This document shows, piece by piece, positions 50,244 through 58,915 of a stretch of 64,000 nucleotides of DNA (position 1 is its first letter; each line of letters begins with the position of its first letter). Below the pieces are notes generated by a model that was given only the letters and a program-made list of their open reading frames with translations, was not told the origin of the DNA and made no database searches. Made by a program: the position numbers and the translations under genes. Source of the stretch: Mycobacteriales bacterium (lineage in GTDB: Bacteria; Actinomycetota; Actinomycetes; Mycobacteriales; Mycobacteriaceae); NCBI GenBank assembly GCA_018376445.1, contig JAHABL010000003.1, positions 117,315-181,314 on the forward strand, given 5' to 3'.

Positions 50244-51365
50244 ATGCAGCACTCCACTCCCCATGCCCTAATTGCCGGCATTGCTGCCAGTCTGCTGCTC
50301 GTCACCAGCACCGGCCATGGCCTCGCCTGGGCGGACGACAATGACGACGCCGCTCCCGGAACCGTCATCAACGAGCCCGGAGCCGAAACCAACCCCATGC
50401 CCACCCCCGGCTTTCCCCTGGGCGGCAAATACAACTACCCCGCCAAAGGATCCGACTTCAACGACTCCACCCCCGCGCCCTACACCGTCATCAACTACGG
50501 CGGCATCCCCCACAAGGGCCCCAACTTCGTCAACATCGGAGACAGCCACACCGTCACCGCCTGGCTCCCCAGCACTGTCCCCGGCGACCCCTGCATGCAC
50601 AACGAATTCGGATTCGCACAGGTAGTAGGACAAAAGACCAGCCTGCCCGTGCGTGACGCCTCCTGCGCCGGCGCCGCCATCGAAGAATACTGGCATACTG
50701 GCTCCACCTTCGTCGGTAAAATCCCGAAGGCCGCCCAGCGCCTCGCCATCAACAAGAACACCACGCTCGTTGTCGCCTCTCTCGGCGGCAACGACACCTA
50801 CCTGGATACCGCCGCCGAACTCATGACTAAGTGCGCCAAGCGCTGGAAGAAGGGCGACGCCTGTTCACCCTACCTAGCCCCATCTATGATGGGACGCGCC
50901 CGGGTCCTATCCCCCGCTATCTACTACATGCTCAAGGACATTAAGGCCCGCGCCGCCAGCGACGCCATCATCATCGCCATGGGCTACTACTCGCCGTTCC
51001 CCAAGAACTTCGACGGATGCCCGGCCGAGAAGATTGTTCCCAAGGGTGACATAGTGTTTTTCCGCGAGTTCGTGGAGGAGCTCAACCACCAGATGCAGCT
51101 GGCTGCGAGGAAAGCCGGCGTCATCTTCTACAATCCCTCCCAGTACATCGACTTCAACACCTCCTCCTGCGGTGCTCCTTTCCAGCGGTACATCGTGACG
51201 GCCGGTGCGCCCGAGATCAACATGCCAATTCACCCCACCCTCTTCGGCCACTGGAAGTCCGCAGACACCGTAGTGAACCTCTATAACCAAGAACTGCAGG
51301 CCCGCAAGGCCGGAGAGTCCATCGCCCCCGCCACCTGGACCATCCCCTACGGCGTGCGCGGATAA
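50244..51365 (+). CDS. secreted SGNH hydrolase, paralogue 4
   Basis: 373 residues: a signal peptide ending near L-A-W-A-D, an Asp/Pro-rich segment, then NIGDSHTVT (Ser), LGGNDTY and PIHPTLFGH (His). It is most like paralogue 3. AAGGAG precedes the ATG. It differs from the other copies in having a long AT-rich promoter region and a perfect palindrome upstream, so it is probably regulated separately. It ends before the bidirectional hairpin at 51486-51521. Confidence 0.88.
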   Translation: MQHSTPHALIAGIAASLLLVTSTGHGLAWADDNDDAAPGTVINEPGAETNPMPTPGFPLGGKYNYPAKGSDFNDSTPAPYTVINYGGIPHKGPNFVNIGDSHTVTAWLPSTVPGDPCMHNEFGFAQVVGQKTSLPVRDASCAGAAIEEYWHTGSTFVGKIPKAAQRLAINKNTTLVVASLGGNDTYLDTAAELMTKCAKRWKKGDACSPYLAPSMMGRARVLSPAIYYMLKDIKARAASDAIIIAMGYYSPFPKNFDGCPAEKIVPKGDIVFFREFVEELNHQMQLAARKAGVIFYNPSQYIDFNTSSCGAPFQRYIVTAGAPEINMPIHPTLFGHWKSADTVVNLYNQELQARKAGESIAPATWTIPYGVRG

Positions 51366-51485
51366 CTCACCCCGCTGCCGCGCACAGCTCACTGGCACGC
51401 CTTCCTGGCTTGCCCCTGAGCGTGCACGCTACACCCCTCCTACCAGAAAGGGATTCTTTTCTTTAGATAACCCCATACAACACAG

Positions 51486-51521
51486 CAGTGCGGCAGCCTC
51501 TTGTGGAGGGCTGCCGCACTG
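51486..51521. terminator. bidirectional hairpin between SGNH paralogue 4 and pepC
   Basis: Perfect 13-base arms (CAGTGCGGCAGCC and complement) with a 10-base loop, between two convergent genes. GGTTGTG follows; no strong T-run. Confidence 0.7.
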
Positions 51522-51590
51522 GTTGTGTAGTGAGTTTGGGTAGAGAGCTTGGGTAGCGAGCTCGTTTGAGGGGCTCATGCAGATGGCGAG

Positions 51591-52937
51591 TTAGGCCAGG
51601 GCGCCCATCGGGTCCCAGGCGGGCAGCACAATAGGCTCCTCGCCGGCGTCCACCACTGCCCGCAGGTCGGCGGGCAGGCGGTCCTTGTGGATGGCGATTT
51701 CGAACACGTACTCGTCGAACCAGGAGGCGTTCATGGTGAAGAAGCCCTTGTCGGCGATGTCCTCGCCCCAGCTGTTTTCCACCCGGAAGCGGCGGGCGTT
51801 GCCGTCATCGTCCACATCCACACCCACGAACACCATGGCATGGGTCATCAGGCTGTCGCCGTAGATCAGACGGTTGGCCTTGTCGAGGGTGAGGTCCAGG
51901 CTGTAGACGCCCTCGTAGTCGTACAGGTGGGCGTCCCAAATGCCGAGGTCGCGGCTGGACTGCTTGTTGGTGTCGCAGCCGAACCACACCGGCTCGCCGT
52001 CAACGATGGTCTCCTTGACGGCTGTCTTCAGCACGTCGATGGGGGCGTTGAGGTAGGTGACGGGGGTGCCGCCCACCACGTTGCCCAGCCGGTCCACCGT
52101 GTAGGTTTTGCCGTATTCGCTGGTGGGGCGCGGGTCGTTGACGACGCACACGTAGTCGTCCAGGTCCACAGTGATGTACTTTTCGGCGAACTCCAGCGGG
52201 GTCATGCGCCCGGCGCGGGTGAAGTTCTTGTCCTTGTCCTGCCACTCCCACTCGAAGTCGGTGGGTGGGGTGCCCAGGTGGATGGCAAGCACCCGGTAGA
52301 TGGTGCTGAGGATGTTCTGCTTCGCGGCGTCCACCTTCTGCGGGTCGGCGGCTGCCTTGCCACCCTCGGAGGCGATGAGGTCGCGCAGGTCGTGGGCGCC
52401 TTGGCGGAGCAGCGTCTGCAACGTCTCGTTGAGGGAGGCGGTGCAGCTGGAGGATTCGGTTTCCGGCATGGCGCTCTTCGGCACAACACCGTACTTCTTC
52501 ACGAGGGCGACGAACATGTTCCACTGGCCGCCGTCACCGATCGGGTCGGAGAGCAGGTGGTGGACGGTGCGGTCGTCGGCATCGGCGTCCGCCAGGTCGA
52601 TCATGGATTCCAGGAAGTAATTGGATTTCTCCAGCTTGTCCCAGAAGAGCATCCAGTTCTGGGAGAACTCGAAGTCTTTGACGTTGAGTTGGGTGGCGGC
52701 TGCGTAGCGCAGGGAGTTGAGGCCGGAGAAGAGCCAGCAGCGGCCGGACTTCTTTTGGTTGGTGGCCTTCCAGTCATCAAGGCGGTGGCTGACGGTCTTG
52801 TCGATGCCGACGGCGATGGTGCGGTCCATCGCGACTTTCTTGATGGGGGATTCGGTGACGGCGTTTTGCATCAGCCGGTTGATGGGGCTGGCGGCGAAGT
52901 CGTCCTGGTAGCTGGCCAGGTTGTCCGCGGAGATCAT
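51591..52937 (-). CDS. pepC: aminopeptidase C (bleomycin hydrolase family)
   Basis: 448 residues, normal for the C1B papain-like peptidase family. The catalytic Cys is in KKSGRCWLFSGLN (~69), the His in MTHAMVFVGVD and the Asn in VENSWGED. PepC enzymes form hexamers with an internal active site and release N-terminal residues from peptides in the cytosol. No signal peptide. The ATG at 52937 with AAAGGA upstream was chosen; the open frame up to 53171 encodes an unlikely basic N-terminus. Transcription converges on SGNH paralogue 4. Confidence 0.93.
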   Translation of the reverse strand: MISADNLASYQDDFAASPINRLMQNAVTESPIKKVAMDRTIAVGIDKTVSHRLDDWKATNQKKSGRCWLFSGLNSLRYAAATQLNVKDFEFSQNWMLFWDKLEKSNYFLESMIDLADADADDRTVHHLLSDPIGDGGQWNMFVALVKKYGVVPKSAMPETESSSCTASLNETLQTLLRQGAHDLRDLIASEGGKAAADPQKVDAAKQNILSTIYRVLAIHLGTPPTDFEWEWQDKDKNFTRAGRMTPLEFAEKYITVDLDDYVCVVNDPRPTSEYGKTYTVDRLGNVVGGTPVTYLNAPIDVLKTAVKETIVDGEPVWFGCDTNKQSSRDLGIWDAHLYDYEGVYSLDLTLDKANRLIYGDSLMTHAMVFVGVDVDDDGNARRFRVENSWGEDIADKGFFTMNASWFDEYVFEIAIHKDRLPADLRAVVDAGEEPIVLPAWDPMGALA

Positions 52938-53054
52938 TCCGTGTCCTGTCCTTTCTCTGCGCTCGCGGGGTGTGTGGGTTGACGTCTTCCAGCCTACTCG
53001 CCTGGTCCATTGTGGTGCAGGTGGGGCGTCCGGCACGGGGTGGCGGCGCAGATT

Positions 53055-53819
53055 ATGGTGACGGAGCTGGCGACGGGGACGTTGCAGGCGCTGGTAGACG
53101 GCACGTGGATTACTGCTTGGCGGACGGGGGCGGTGGCGGCCCATAGTGCGCTGCTCTTCGGCAATGCTCACCCGCTACACGGGGAGTTCACCGACGTGCA
53201 GCGCGTGGGCGTGGTGGGCTTGGGCAATACGGCGGCGGCGTGTCTGCATGTGTTGGCAGAGGCCCGCCCGGAGCGCTTGTTCGAGGTGACGGTGCTGGAA
53301 TATAAGGATCAGCATGAGCGGTTCGCGGAGCGGTTTGGTGAGTTCCCCAATGTGCGGATGCGGTCGGTGGCCGATATGCGTGAGTTGGTGGGGGAGAAGG
53401 ATGTGGTAGTGAGCGCTGCCAGCCACTTCGATGGCGACCAGTGTGAGCCGGGTTGGTTTGCGCCTGGCACTACCGTCATCCCTATTTTTAAGGTGGGCTT
53501 TAATAATCTAACTCCGGTGTTTGACCTGGTGTTTGTGGATGACGTGGAGGGGATTAAGGGGTGGGCTGGAGGCCAGAATATTGCGGATCCGGTGGAGGTT
53601 GCCTCGGTGGTGCGGGGTGAGCATTCGGGACGGACAGCGGCGGAGCAGCGCATTGTGTGCCATAACTTGGGGATTGCGTTACACGACATTTATTGGGCGT
53701 CGCGTTTGTTGGATTTAACGTGTTGTGACGGGTCCGATTCCGCCGATGGCAACAATCTTTACACTATGTCATCGACCGAGGTGGACTTGGGGGCGCCGGC
53801 TTCGCGCGTGTGGGTGTAA
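53055..53819 (+). pseudogene. 5'-truncated ornithine cyclodeaminase/mu-crystallin family gene
   Basis: 254 residues from the first plausible ATG. The sequence starts near the D-x-x-T-G strand (TELATGTLQALVDGTWIT) and WRTGAVAAHSA of the family, then has the Rossmann segment VGVVGLGNTAAACL, SAASHFDGDQC and a normal C-terminus. Complete members have some 80-100 more residues at the N-terminus, containing substrate-binding residues. Here the pepC start is only ~120 bases away on the other strand, so there is no room. No ribosome site is seen. A deletion joined to pepC is the likely cause. A shortened functional protein is less likely. The frame is open from 52983. Confidence 0.6.
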
Positions 53820-53979
53820 ATTGGCACTCTTCCTAGCTGGGTTTTTGTTCACTGAGAGAAGATTTGCTTAACACTTTCGGCAAAAGTGCAACTTTTTAAA
53901 CTTTTTTTCGGAATCGATTAATGGCCTTTGAAGTTGCCATTTATCCGCTTGAAATTTCGTACAGCCCATAGTTCATGGA

Positions 53980-54010
53980 AACACCCTGATAGAAGCAAAT
54001 ATCGGGTGTT
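53980..54010 (+). promoter_or_regulatory. hairpin directly before the surface-protein ribosome site
   Basis: AACACCC (53980-53986) and GGGTGTT (54004-54010), with inner GATA/TATC, can pair as a stem. The stem ends just before AGGAT at 54011, the ribosome site for the ATG at 54023. It may act on translation or be an operator. Confidence 0.4.
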
Positions 54011-54022
54011 AGGATCCAAACT

Positions 54023-55051
54023 ATGAACACTCAAACCTCATTCGCTAAGCGCATCGTCGCCCTCGGTGCTGCCGCTGGCCTCGGATTCTGCCTCGCTCCC
54101 CTCACCGCAGCTAGCGCTGAGGCCGCCGAAGTAACTAAGCCTATTGCTCAGGACTGCCACTCCAATGGCGTTCCCCTCGACTTTAACGCTGACATGGTCC
54201 GTGATGGCGACCACGTCACCATCACCACCCCCGACGACGTCAAGGTTGGCGACGAGTACACTATTACCGTCGACTACCGCCCTGACACCATTATCGGAAA
54301 GCAACAGGGCGCCGATGTTATCGAAATGCAGAACATCGCCGTTCGCTGGGCCATCAACGACCCGAGTGCCTTCGTCACCGCCAAGATGCTCAACAACGGC
54401 AAGGCTCTCACCGGCCCGGCCAAGATGAGCCTGGTTGGTGGTAACCGCCTCGTCTTCTCCAACATGAACGTCGCCGTCAACGGCAAGGACACCGTCTGGT
54501 ACCCGCCGACCTTCCAGGTCACCTTCAAGGCCACCAAGGCTGGCAAACTCCCCACCCTGCACCAGGTTGTCGAAGGCCCTGCCGGCCAGCGCAACAATCC
54601 GGAAAACTGGATTGTCATGGACAACCACGTCAAGCACCCCCTCCTTGGCGACAAGACCTTCCACATGAACTGTATGGCCACTGCTAAGGGCGGCGGAAAC
54701 CTTGAGCCCACCCTCGCAACCGTGAAGGCTGCCCCGGGCGCCAACGGAGCCACCGTTGCCGAGAACAAGGCTGGCGACAAGAAGTCCAACAACGATGCCA
54801 AGAAGGGCTCCGAGGCGAAGGGCACCAACGCCAAGTCCTCCGAGAGCAACTCTGCTAACAGCAGCACTGTCGACTCCGACGGACTCATCCGTGAGGATAC
54901 GGACTCCAGTGTTGATGCCAGCACCACCAGCACCGACGAAGGCATGCCCGGCTGGGGCATCGCCCTCATCGTGATTGTCTGCCTCGCTGCTGTCGGTGGC
55001 ATCGGCTACGGTATCTACCGTGCTCAGCAGAAGAAGAAAGGCAACGCCTAA
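54023..55051 (+). CDS. membrane-anchored surface protein, function unknown
   Basis: 342 residues: a Sec signal (LGAAAGLGFCLAPLTAASA), a folded region of ~210 residues with three Cys (DCHSNG, MNCMA), then a low-complexity Lys/Asn/Ser/Asp stalk (about 225-300), a membrane helix (GIALIVIVCLAAVGGIGYGIY) and a basic tail (RAQQKKKGNA). This is the layout of an exported protein held in the membrane by its C-terminus, with the globular part outside. The family is not recognised. It has an AT-rich upstream region with a hairpin before the ribosome site, and a canonical terminator after it, so it is monocistronic. Confidence 0.75.
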   Translation: MNTQTSFAKRIVALGAAAGLGFCLAPLTAASAEAAEVTKPIAQDCHSNGVPLDFNADMVRDGDHVTITTPDDVKVGDEYTITVDYRPDTIIGKQQGADVIEMQNIAVRWAINDPSAFVTAKMLNNGKALTGPAKMSLVGGNRLVFSNMNVAVNGKDTVWYPPTFQVTFKATKAGKLPTLHQVVEGPAGQRNNPENWIVMDNHVKHPLLGDKTFHMNCMATAKGGGNLEPTLATVKAAPGANGATVAENKAGDKKSNNDAKKGSEAKGTNAKSSESNSANSSTVDSDGLIREDTDSSVDASTTSTDEGMPGWGIALIVIVCLAAVGGIGYGIYRAQQKKKGNA

Positions 55052-55141
55052 AGCTGCGCCTCGCGGATCTACTCCTCCCAACGCCACTAGCACTGGACGG
55101 TAGCACCCCGCATCTCTTCCTCAGACGGCAAGGAAATACAG

Positions 55142-55178
55142 ACTGGGTGGACTGCACAAGCAGTCCACCCAGTTTTTT
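55142..55178 (+). terminator. canonical intrinsic terminator
   Basis: Perfect 14-base arms (ACTGGGTGGACTGC and complement), loop ACAA, then a run of six T (55173-55178). Confidence 0.92.
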
Positions 55179-55260
55179 ATGCGTTCGTGGTGGGGCGTTC
55201 GTGTTATCCGCCCGCATGTCGTGGCCTTCGTGTTGAGGCGTGCGTGTTGAGGCGTGCGTG

Positions 55261-56772
55261 TTATGCGTCTGATGACATGTCCTCGTGCAGCTGGTGCGGG
55301 TCGTCACCCTTCCCGTCATCGTTCGCATCCTCCACACCGAACTCGCCACCACGCGGCGCATCATGCGCGGCAGGCTTGCCGGCCTGCTCCGTCGGCGCAT
55401 TATGGCCCGTATTGAACAGCAGGTTGAGGATAATAGCAGCCACCGCACCAATGCAGATGCCGGAGGAGAGGAACGTCTGCAGGGCAGCCGGCATAGTGGA
55501 GAACAAGGTGGGGGAGACGGCGGGCAGTAGTGCCAGGGCTGTGGGCACGGCCACCACCCAAATATTGGTGTTGGTAAACGTCACCTTGGACAAGGTGCGG
55601 ACACCGCTCGCGGCAACGGTACCGAAGAGGGCGATCCCGGCGCCGCCCAGCACGGGGGCAGGAATGGCAGCAATAACTTCCGCTGCCTTGGGCAGCAGGC
55701 CCAGCACAATGAGGATGCCGCCAGCCGATGCCGTCACATAGCGGCTCTTCACCCCAGTAATGCTGAGCACGCCAATGTTCTGGGCGAAGGCCGTGTACTG
55801 GAAGGTGTTCATAAAGCCGCCCAGCATGGTGGCAAAACCGTCGGCGCGGAGGGCGTCGGCGATGCGCCGCTTGGTGATGGGGGTTTGGGTGGCTTCACCG
55901 ATGGCCAGCACGTCACCGGTGGCTTCCACCATGGTGACGAGGGAGACGATACACATGGCAATGATGGCCGCCGGCTGGAATTGCAGGCCAAAGGCCAGGG
56001 GGCGGGTGACGCCCACCCAGTTGGCTTTCTCGATGCCGTCAAAGTTCACCATGCCCAGGGGGATGCACACGAGGAAGCCTGCGAGCATGCCGACGAGGAC
56101 GGAGATGCGGGCCAGCCAGCCGGGCCCGAAGCGTTCGATGATGAGGATAAGCAGCAGTACGCCCATGGCGATACCGATATTGAGTCCAGATCCAAAGCTG
56201 CCGTTGGCTTTTGCGGCAGAGGAGCCGCCTACCCAGTCTGCCGCCACCGGCATGAGCGTGAGGCCGATGATGAGGAGGACGGTACCCGTCACCAGGGGTG
56301 GGAAGAAGCGCAGGAGGCGGGAGAACAACGGCGCGAAGAGGATGATAAAGAGTCCCGAGCAGACGACGGCACCGTAGATGGCGCCCAGACCGTATTGGCT
56401 GCCGATGGTGACCATGGGGATGGCGGCGGAAAAGGTGCAGCCTTGAATGAGAGGGAGGCGGACACCGAAGCGCCAGACGCCGATGGATTGCACGATGGTG
56501 GCGATGCCGGCGACGAGGAGGTCCGCGGTGATGAGGTGCGGGATGTAGCTGGGATCCATTTTTCCGGCCTGGACCAGTGCGGATCCCACGAAGAGAGGGA
56601 CGGCGACGGCACCGGCGTAGCAGGCGAGGACGTGTTGGAAGCCCAGGATGAGGAGCTGCCAGAACCCCGGGTTGGCGTTGACATCGGGGTGCATGGCGGT
56701 GTTGTCAGCGGGGTTGGTGCTGACGACACCAGGTTGGCTGGAGGCAGGAGAGGATGCTGGCTCGGTGCTCAT
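55261..56772 (-). CDS. NCS2 family xanthine/uracil permease
   Basis: 503 residues with the fourteen-helix layout of nucleobase:cation symporter-2 proteins. Features include FQHVLACYAGAVAVPLF in helix 1, PLIQGCTFSAAIPM, and the family motif segment with a conserved Glu at VTMVEATGDVLAIGE. It imports a purine or pyrimidine base (xanthine, uric acid or uracil) with H+ or Na+; specificity cannot be read with certainty. The polar tails extend ~35 residues on each side. The ATG at 56772 has no ribosome site but lies seven bases after TAAACT, so it is probably leaderless. Monocistronic, divergent from crgA. Confidence 0.88.
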   Translation of the reverse strand: MSTEPASSPASSQPGVVSTNPADNTAMHPDVNANPGFWQLLILGFQHVLACYAGAVAVPLFVGSALVQAGKMDPSYIPHLITADLLVAGIATIVQSIGVWRFGVRLPLIQGCTFSAAIPMVTIGSQYGLGAIYGAVVCSGLFIILFAPLFSRLLRFFPPLVTGTVLLIIGLTLMPVAADWVGGSSAAKANGSFGSGLNIGIAMGVLLLILIIERFGPGWLARISVLVGMLAGFLVCIPLGMVNFDGIEKANWVGVTRPLAFGLQFQPAAIIAMCIVSLVTMVEATGDVLAIGEATQTPITKRRIADALRADGFATMLGGFMNTFQYTAFAQNIGVLSITGVKSRYVTASAGGILIVLGLLPKAAEVIAAIPAPVLGGAGIALFGTVAASGVRTLSKVTFTNTNIWVVAVPTALALLPAVSPTLFSTMPAALQTFLSSGICIGAVAAIILNLLFNTGHNAPTEQAGKPAAHDAPRGGEFGVEDANDDGKGDDPHQLHEDMSSDA

Positions 56773-56779
56773 GGGTGTT

Positions 56780-56785
56780 AGTTTA
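56780..56785 (-). promoter_or_regulatory. -10 hexamer of a probable leaderless promoter (NCS2 permease)
   Basis: On the minus strand TAAACT ends seven bases before the ATG at 56772. Confidence 0.5.
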
Positions 56786-56891
56786 CGGGCTGGGTTATGC
56801 AGTTGTGTAAGCGAAATGTGCCCTTTTAGCTGTGCGTTGGTAGATTAGGAGGGTAATCCATCGCAAAGTGCGGTGGCCGTGAAAGGACATT

Positions 56892-57155
56892 ATGCCTAAG
56901 TCGAAAGTGACGAAGACTGACCTTTCTGAGGGTGTGAGCCGTACTCCCGTGAAGGTGAAGCAGGCGACCACCCCGATCGTGTGGCTCGTTGTTATGGGTA
57001 TCTGCCTGGTGCTTGGCCTTGCCTGGATCATCATGTACTACCTGGTGGCCGGCCGTGGCATTATCCCGTTTGTGGATACTCTGGGTGCCTGGAACTACGC
57101 GATTGCCTTTGGCCTGATGGTGATCGGTCTTCTAATGACGTTGCGGTGGCGTTAG
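56892..57155 (+). CDS. crgA: cell division protein CrgA
   Basis: 87 residues of the CrgA/Whi family: a basic N-terminal third (MPKSKVTKTD) and two membrane helices (PIVWLVVMGICLVLGLAWIIMYY starts the first; WNYAIAFGLMVIGLLMTL is the second) joined by a short loop with GIIPFVDTLG. It takes part in septum formation and recruits FtsI/FtsQ partners in mycobacteria. AAAGGA precedes the ATG. It ends at the terminator at 57238-57269. Confidence 0.94.
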   Translation: MPKSKVTKTDLSEGVSRTPVKVKQATTPIVWLVVMGICLVLGLAWIIMYYLVAGRGIIPFVDTLGAWNYAIAFGLMVIGLLMTLRWR

Positions 57156-57237
57156 CTCGCTGCCATCTGCTTGTGGCAGTTTGTCCGTGTCGGTTTCGAC
57201 CGTATCGATAGCTGCTCGAGCGATTACGTAACGTGAT

Positions 57238-57269
57238 AATCCCCGATGCTTTGCGCATCGGGGATTTTT
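57238..57269 (+). terminator. intrinsic terminator after crgA
   Basis: 12-base arms AATCCCCGATGC/GCATCGGGGATT with a 5-base loop, then T-rich sequence (57265-57269). Confidence 0.88.
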
Positions 57270-57305
57270 GTGTGGGTGCGGGTGCCACTCTCCCGCTTTA
57301 GAAAG

Positions 57306-57456
57306 TTATCCACAGAATCCACAGGCTGTGGATAAAGACATGTGTGCGTAGTCCAATCTATTTTCCTCTTAGATTTGTATTATGATTGCTGGTACGACAG
57401 CTAAGAATAATTATTCTGTGAATTACACCTCTGTAATTCATCCACAATGTGGATAA
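57306..57456. other. DnaA-box-like cluster with nested palindromes
   Basis: Perfect TTATCCACA at 57306-57314 and its complement TGTGGATAA at 57327-57335 and 57448-57456, with near matches at 57316-57323 (AATCCACA) and 57438-57446 (TCATCCACA). Between the groups is an AT-rich stretch with the palindrome AGAATAATTATTCT (57404-57417) and inverted repeat GAATTACA/TGTAATTC (57420-57439). The sites pair as ATCCACA/TGTGGAT palindromes. It precedes the PH-domain gene. Confidence 0.7.
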
Positions 57457-57476
57457 CCCTGTGGAGAAATGTGTTG

Positions 57477-58001
57477 ATGCCATCCGATAACCCCATCCGG
57501 TACGCATGGTCGCCGAACATTACCTGGCGCATCGTAGGCATCATCATCGGCGCCATCCTTTTCGCCCTCTCCTTCATGCCCAACGTGAGCATCGGCGGAC
57601 AGATTCTCCTCATCCTCGCCGCCTTCATCGTCATCTGCAGTGGACTCGCCGGCCTCATCCGCCGCCCCCGCCTCGTCATCACTGACACCGACCTACACGT
57701 GCGTCGCACCTTCCGCGACCACGTCTACCCCCTCTACTCCATCCACGGCTTCCGCATCGACCGCCCCAGCGGCATCATCCAACGTTTCCCCATGCTCACC
57801 TTTGACATCGCCCGCGTCGAGGACTGGGCTGACCTCCGCACCGAGTACGATCAGCACCACACTCTCCCCCTACCTCTCCCCGCCATGGAGAACCGCCAAC
57901 GCGATACCCTCGAGGTCGTCACCTGGGGCGATATTGGCGTCAACCCCCACCGTATTGTCGCCGACCTCGAAGAAGCCGGCATCCGCAACCTCAACAACTA
58001 A
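57477..58001 (+). CDS. PH-domain membrane protein
   Basis: 174 residues: two membrane helices near residues 15-60 (WRIVGIIIGAILFALSFM and ILLILAAFIVICSGLAGL), then a bacterial PH domain with the strands RLVITDTDLHVRRTF and YSIHGFRID. The same position next to crgA holds a similar protein in M. tuberculosis (Rv0010c). The role is unknown but the gene is conserved in this cluster. Start codon is ambiguous: GGAG is 10 bases before the ATG at 57477, while in-frame GTG (57471) and TTG (57474) are closer. It converges on the rhomboid gene. Confidence 0.85.
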   Translation: MPSDNPIRYAWSPNITWRIVGIIIGAILFALSFMPNVSIGGQILLILAAFIVICSGLAGLIRRPRLVITDTDLHVRRTFRDHVYPLYSIHGFRIDRPSGIIQRFPMLTFDIARVEDWADLRTEYDQHHTLPLPLPAMENRQRDTLEVVTWGDIGVNPHRIVADLEEAGIRNLNN

Positions 58002-58062
58002 CATTTCAGCGCCGCTGTCGCTTTCCGGCACCGTCACCCCACTGCGTCCGCTAGCCGCCCGC

Positions 58063-58887
58063 TTACGCCCCCACCGACGGAGCCATTTGCGTCGCGTGGT
58101 TCACCAGCGCCTGCATGTTCTCCACCCCAAATACCAGCGCAATAATCACCAGCACCGCCACCACCGCGGTAGCCCCCCAACCCCACGCATTCACTTGCTT
58201 CTCCGTCACATAGACGGGCAGCTCCTCCCCCGTCTCCGGGTGCAGCATCACGCCGCCCGCCTTATTGCGGCGCCGCCGAGACTTCGCCACCCACATCGGC
58301 ACGAAAATGAACGCCCCCGCCACTAGGAAGCCCACCACGAAACCACCCAGGTGCGCCTGGATGGAGATACCCGGCTGGGTAATGCCAATCACCACATTCA
58401 GCATGATGACAGTGATGATGCCGGACAGTTTCGCCTTCAACGCCATCACCACCACCAGCTCCGCACCTAGCAGACCGAAGATGGCACCGGACGCGCCGGC
58501 GGTAGCGGACTCGGGGCTGGAAAACCACACCACAGTGGCGGAGCCGGCCAGTAGCGACAGCAGGTAGAGGGCGGTGAAGCGGAGCGACCCCAACGCCCCT
58601 TCCACGTCCCGCCCCAGCACCCACAGGGCGTACATGTTAAAGACAATGTGCAGCAGGCCAAAGTGCATGAACCCGCTGCTCAGAAGCCGCCAGTATTGGC
58701 CAAACCCCAGCGCGTAGGGCACCAGCACGGTGTCATTGAGCAGGGGGGAAGTGACGGAGGTGTTGAGGAATGTGCCGCCCTGGACGGAAACAACTAGATA
58801 GAGGGCGACATTGACGATAACAAGCAGCCACGTAGCGGGCGACTTCTTGAAGGTGGAGGCGAAATCGGCCCGCTGCGTGGCTGTCAT
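58063..58887 (-). CDS. rhomboid family intramembrane serine protease
   Basis: 274 residues, about seven membrane helices. The catalytic Ser is in AGASGAIFGL and the His in IQAHLGGFVVG; the FMHFGLLHIVFNMYAL segment is the usual His/Asn helix. Rhomboids cleave membrane proteins within or near the membrane. The C-terminal part has a basic loop and one extra helix. It follows ppiA by 28 bases on the same strand and is probably cotranscribed. The ATG at 58887 with GGGGA upstream is supported; the upstream open frame to 59133 overlaps ppiA and is not. Confidence 0.9.
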   Translation of the reverse strand: MTATQRADFASTFKKSPATWLLVIVNVALYLVVSVQGGTFLNTSVTSPLLNDTVLVPYALGFGQYWRLLSSGFMHFGLLHIVFNMYALWVLGRDVEGALGSLRFTALYLLSLLAGSATVVWFSSPESATAGASGAIFGLLGAELVVVMALKAKLSGIITVIMLNVVIGITQPGISIQAHLGGFVVGFLVAGAFIFVPMWVAKSRRRRNKAGGVMLHPETGEELPVYVTEKQVNAWGWGATAVVAVLVIIALVFGVENMQALVNHATQMAPSVGA

Positions 58888-58915
58888 ATGTATATCCCCT
58901 GTGTGGAGTTTGTGG

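Noticed and set aside
57306..57456. The chromosomal oriC itself
   Set aside because: dnaA, dnaN and gyrase genes are not in the window, and oriC lies next to dnaA in relatives. The cluster is kept as an auxiliary or regulatory DnaA-binding locus.
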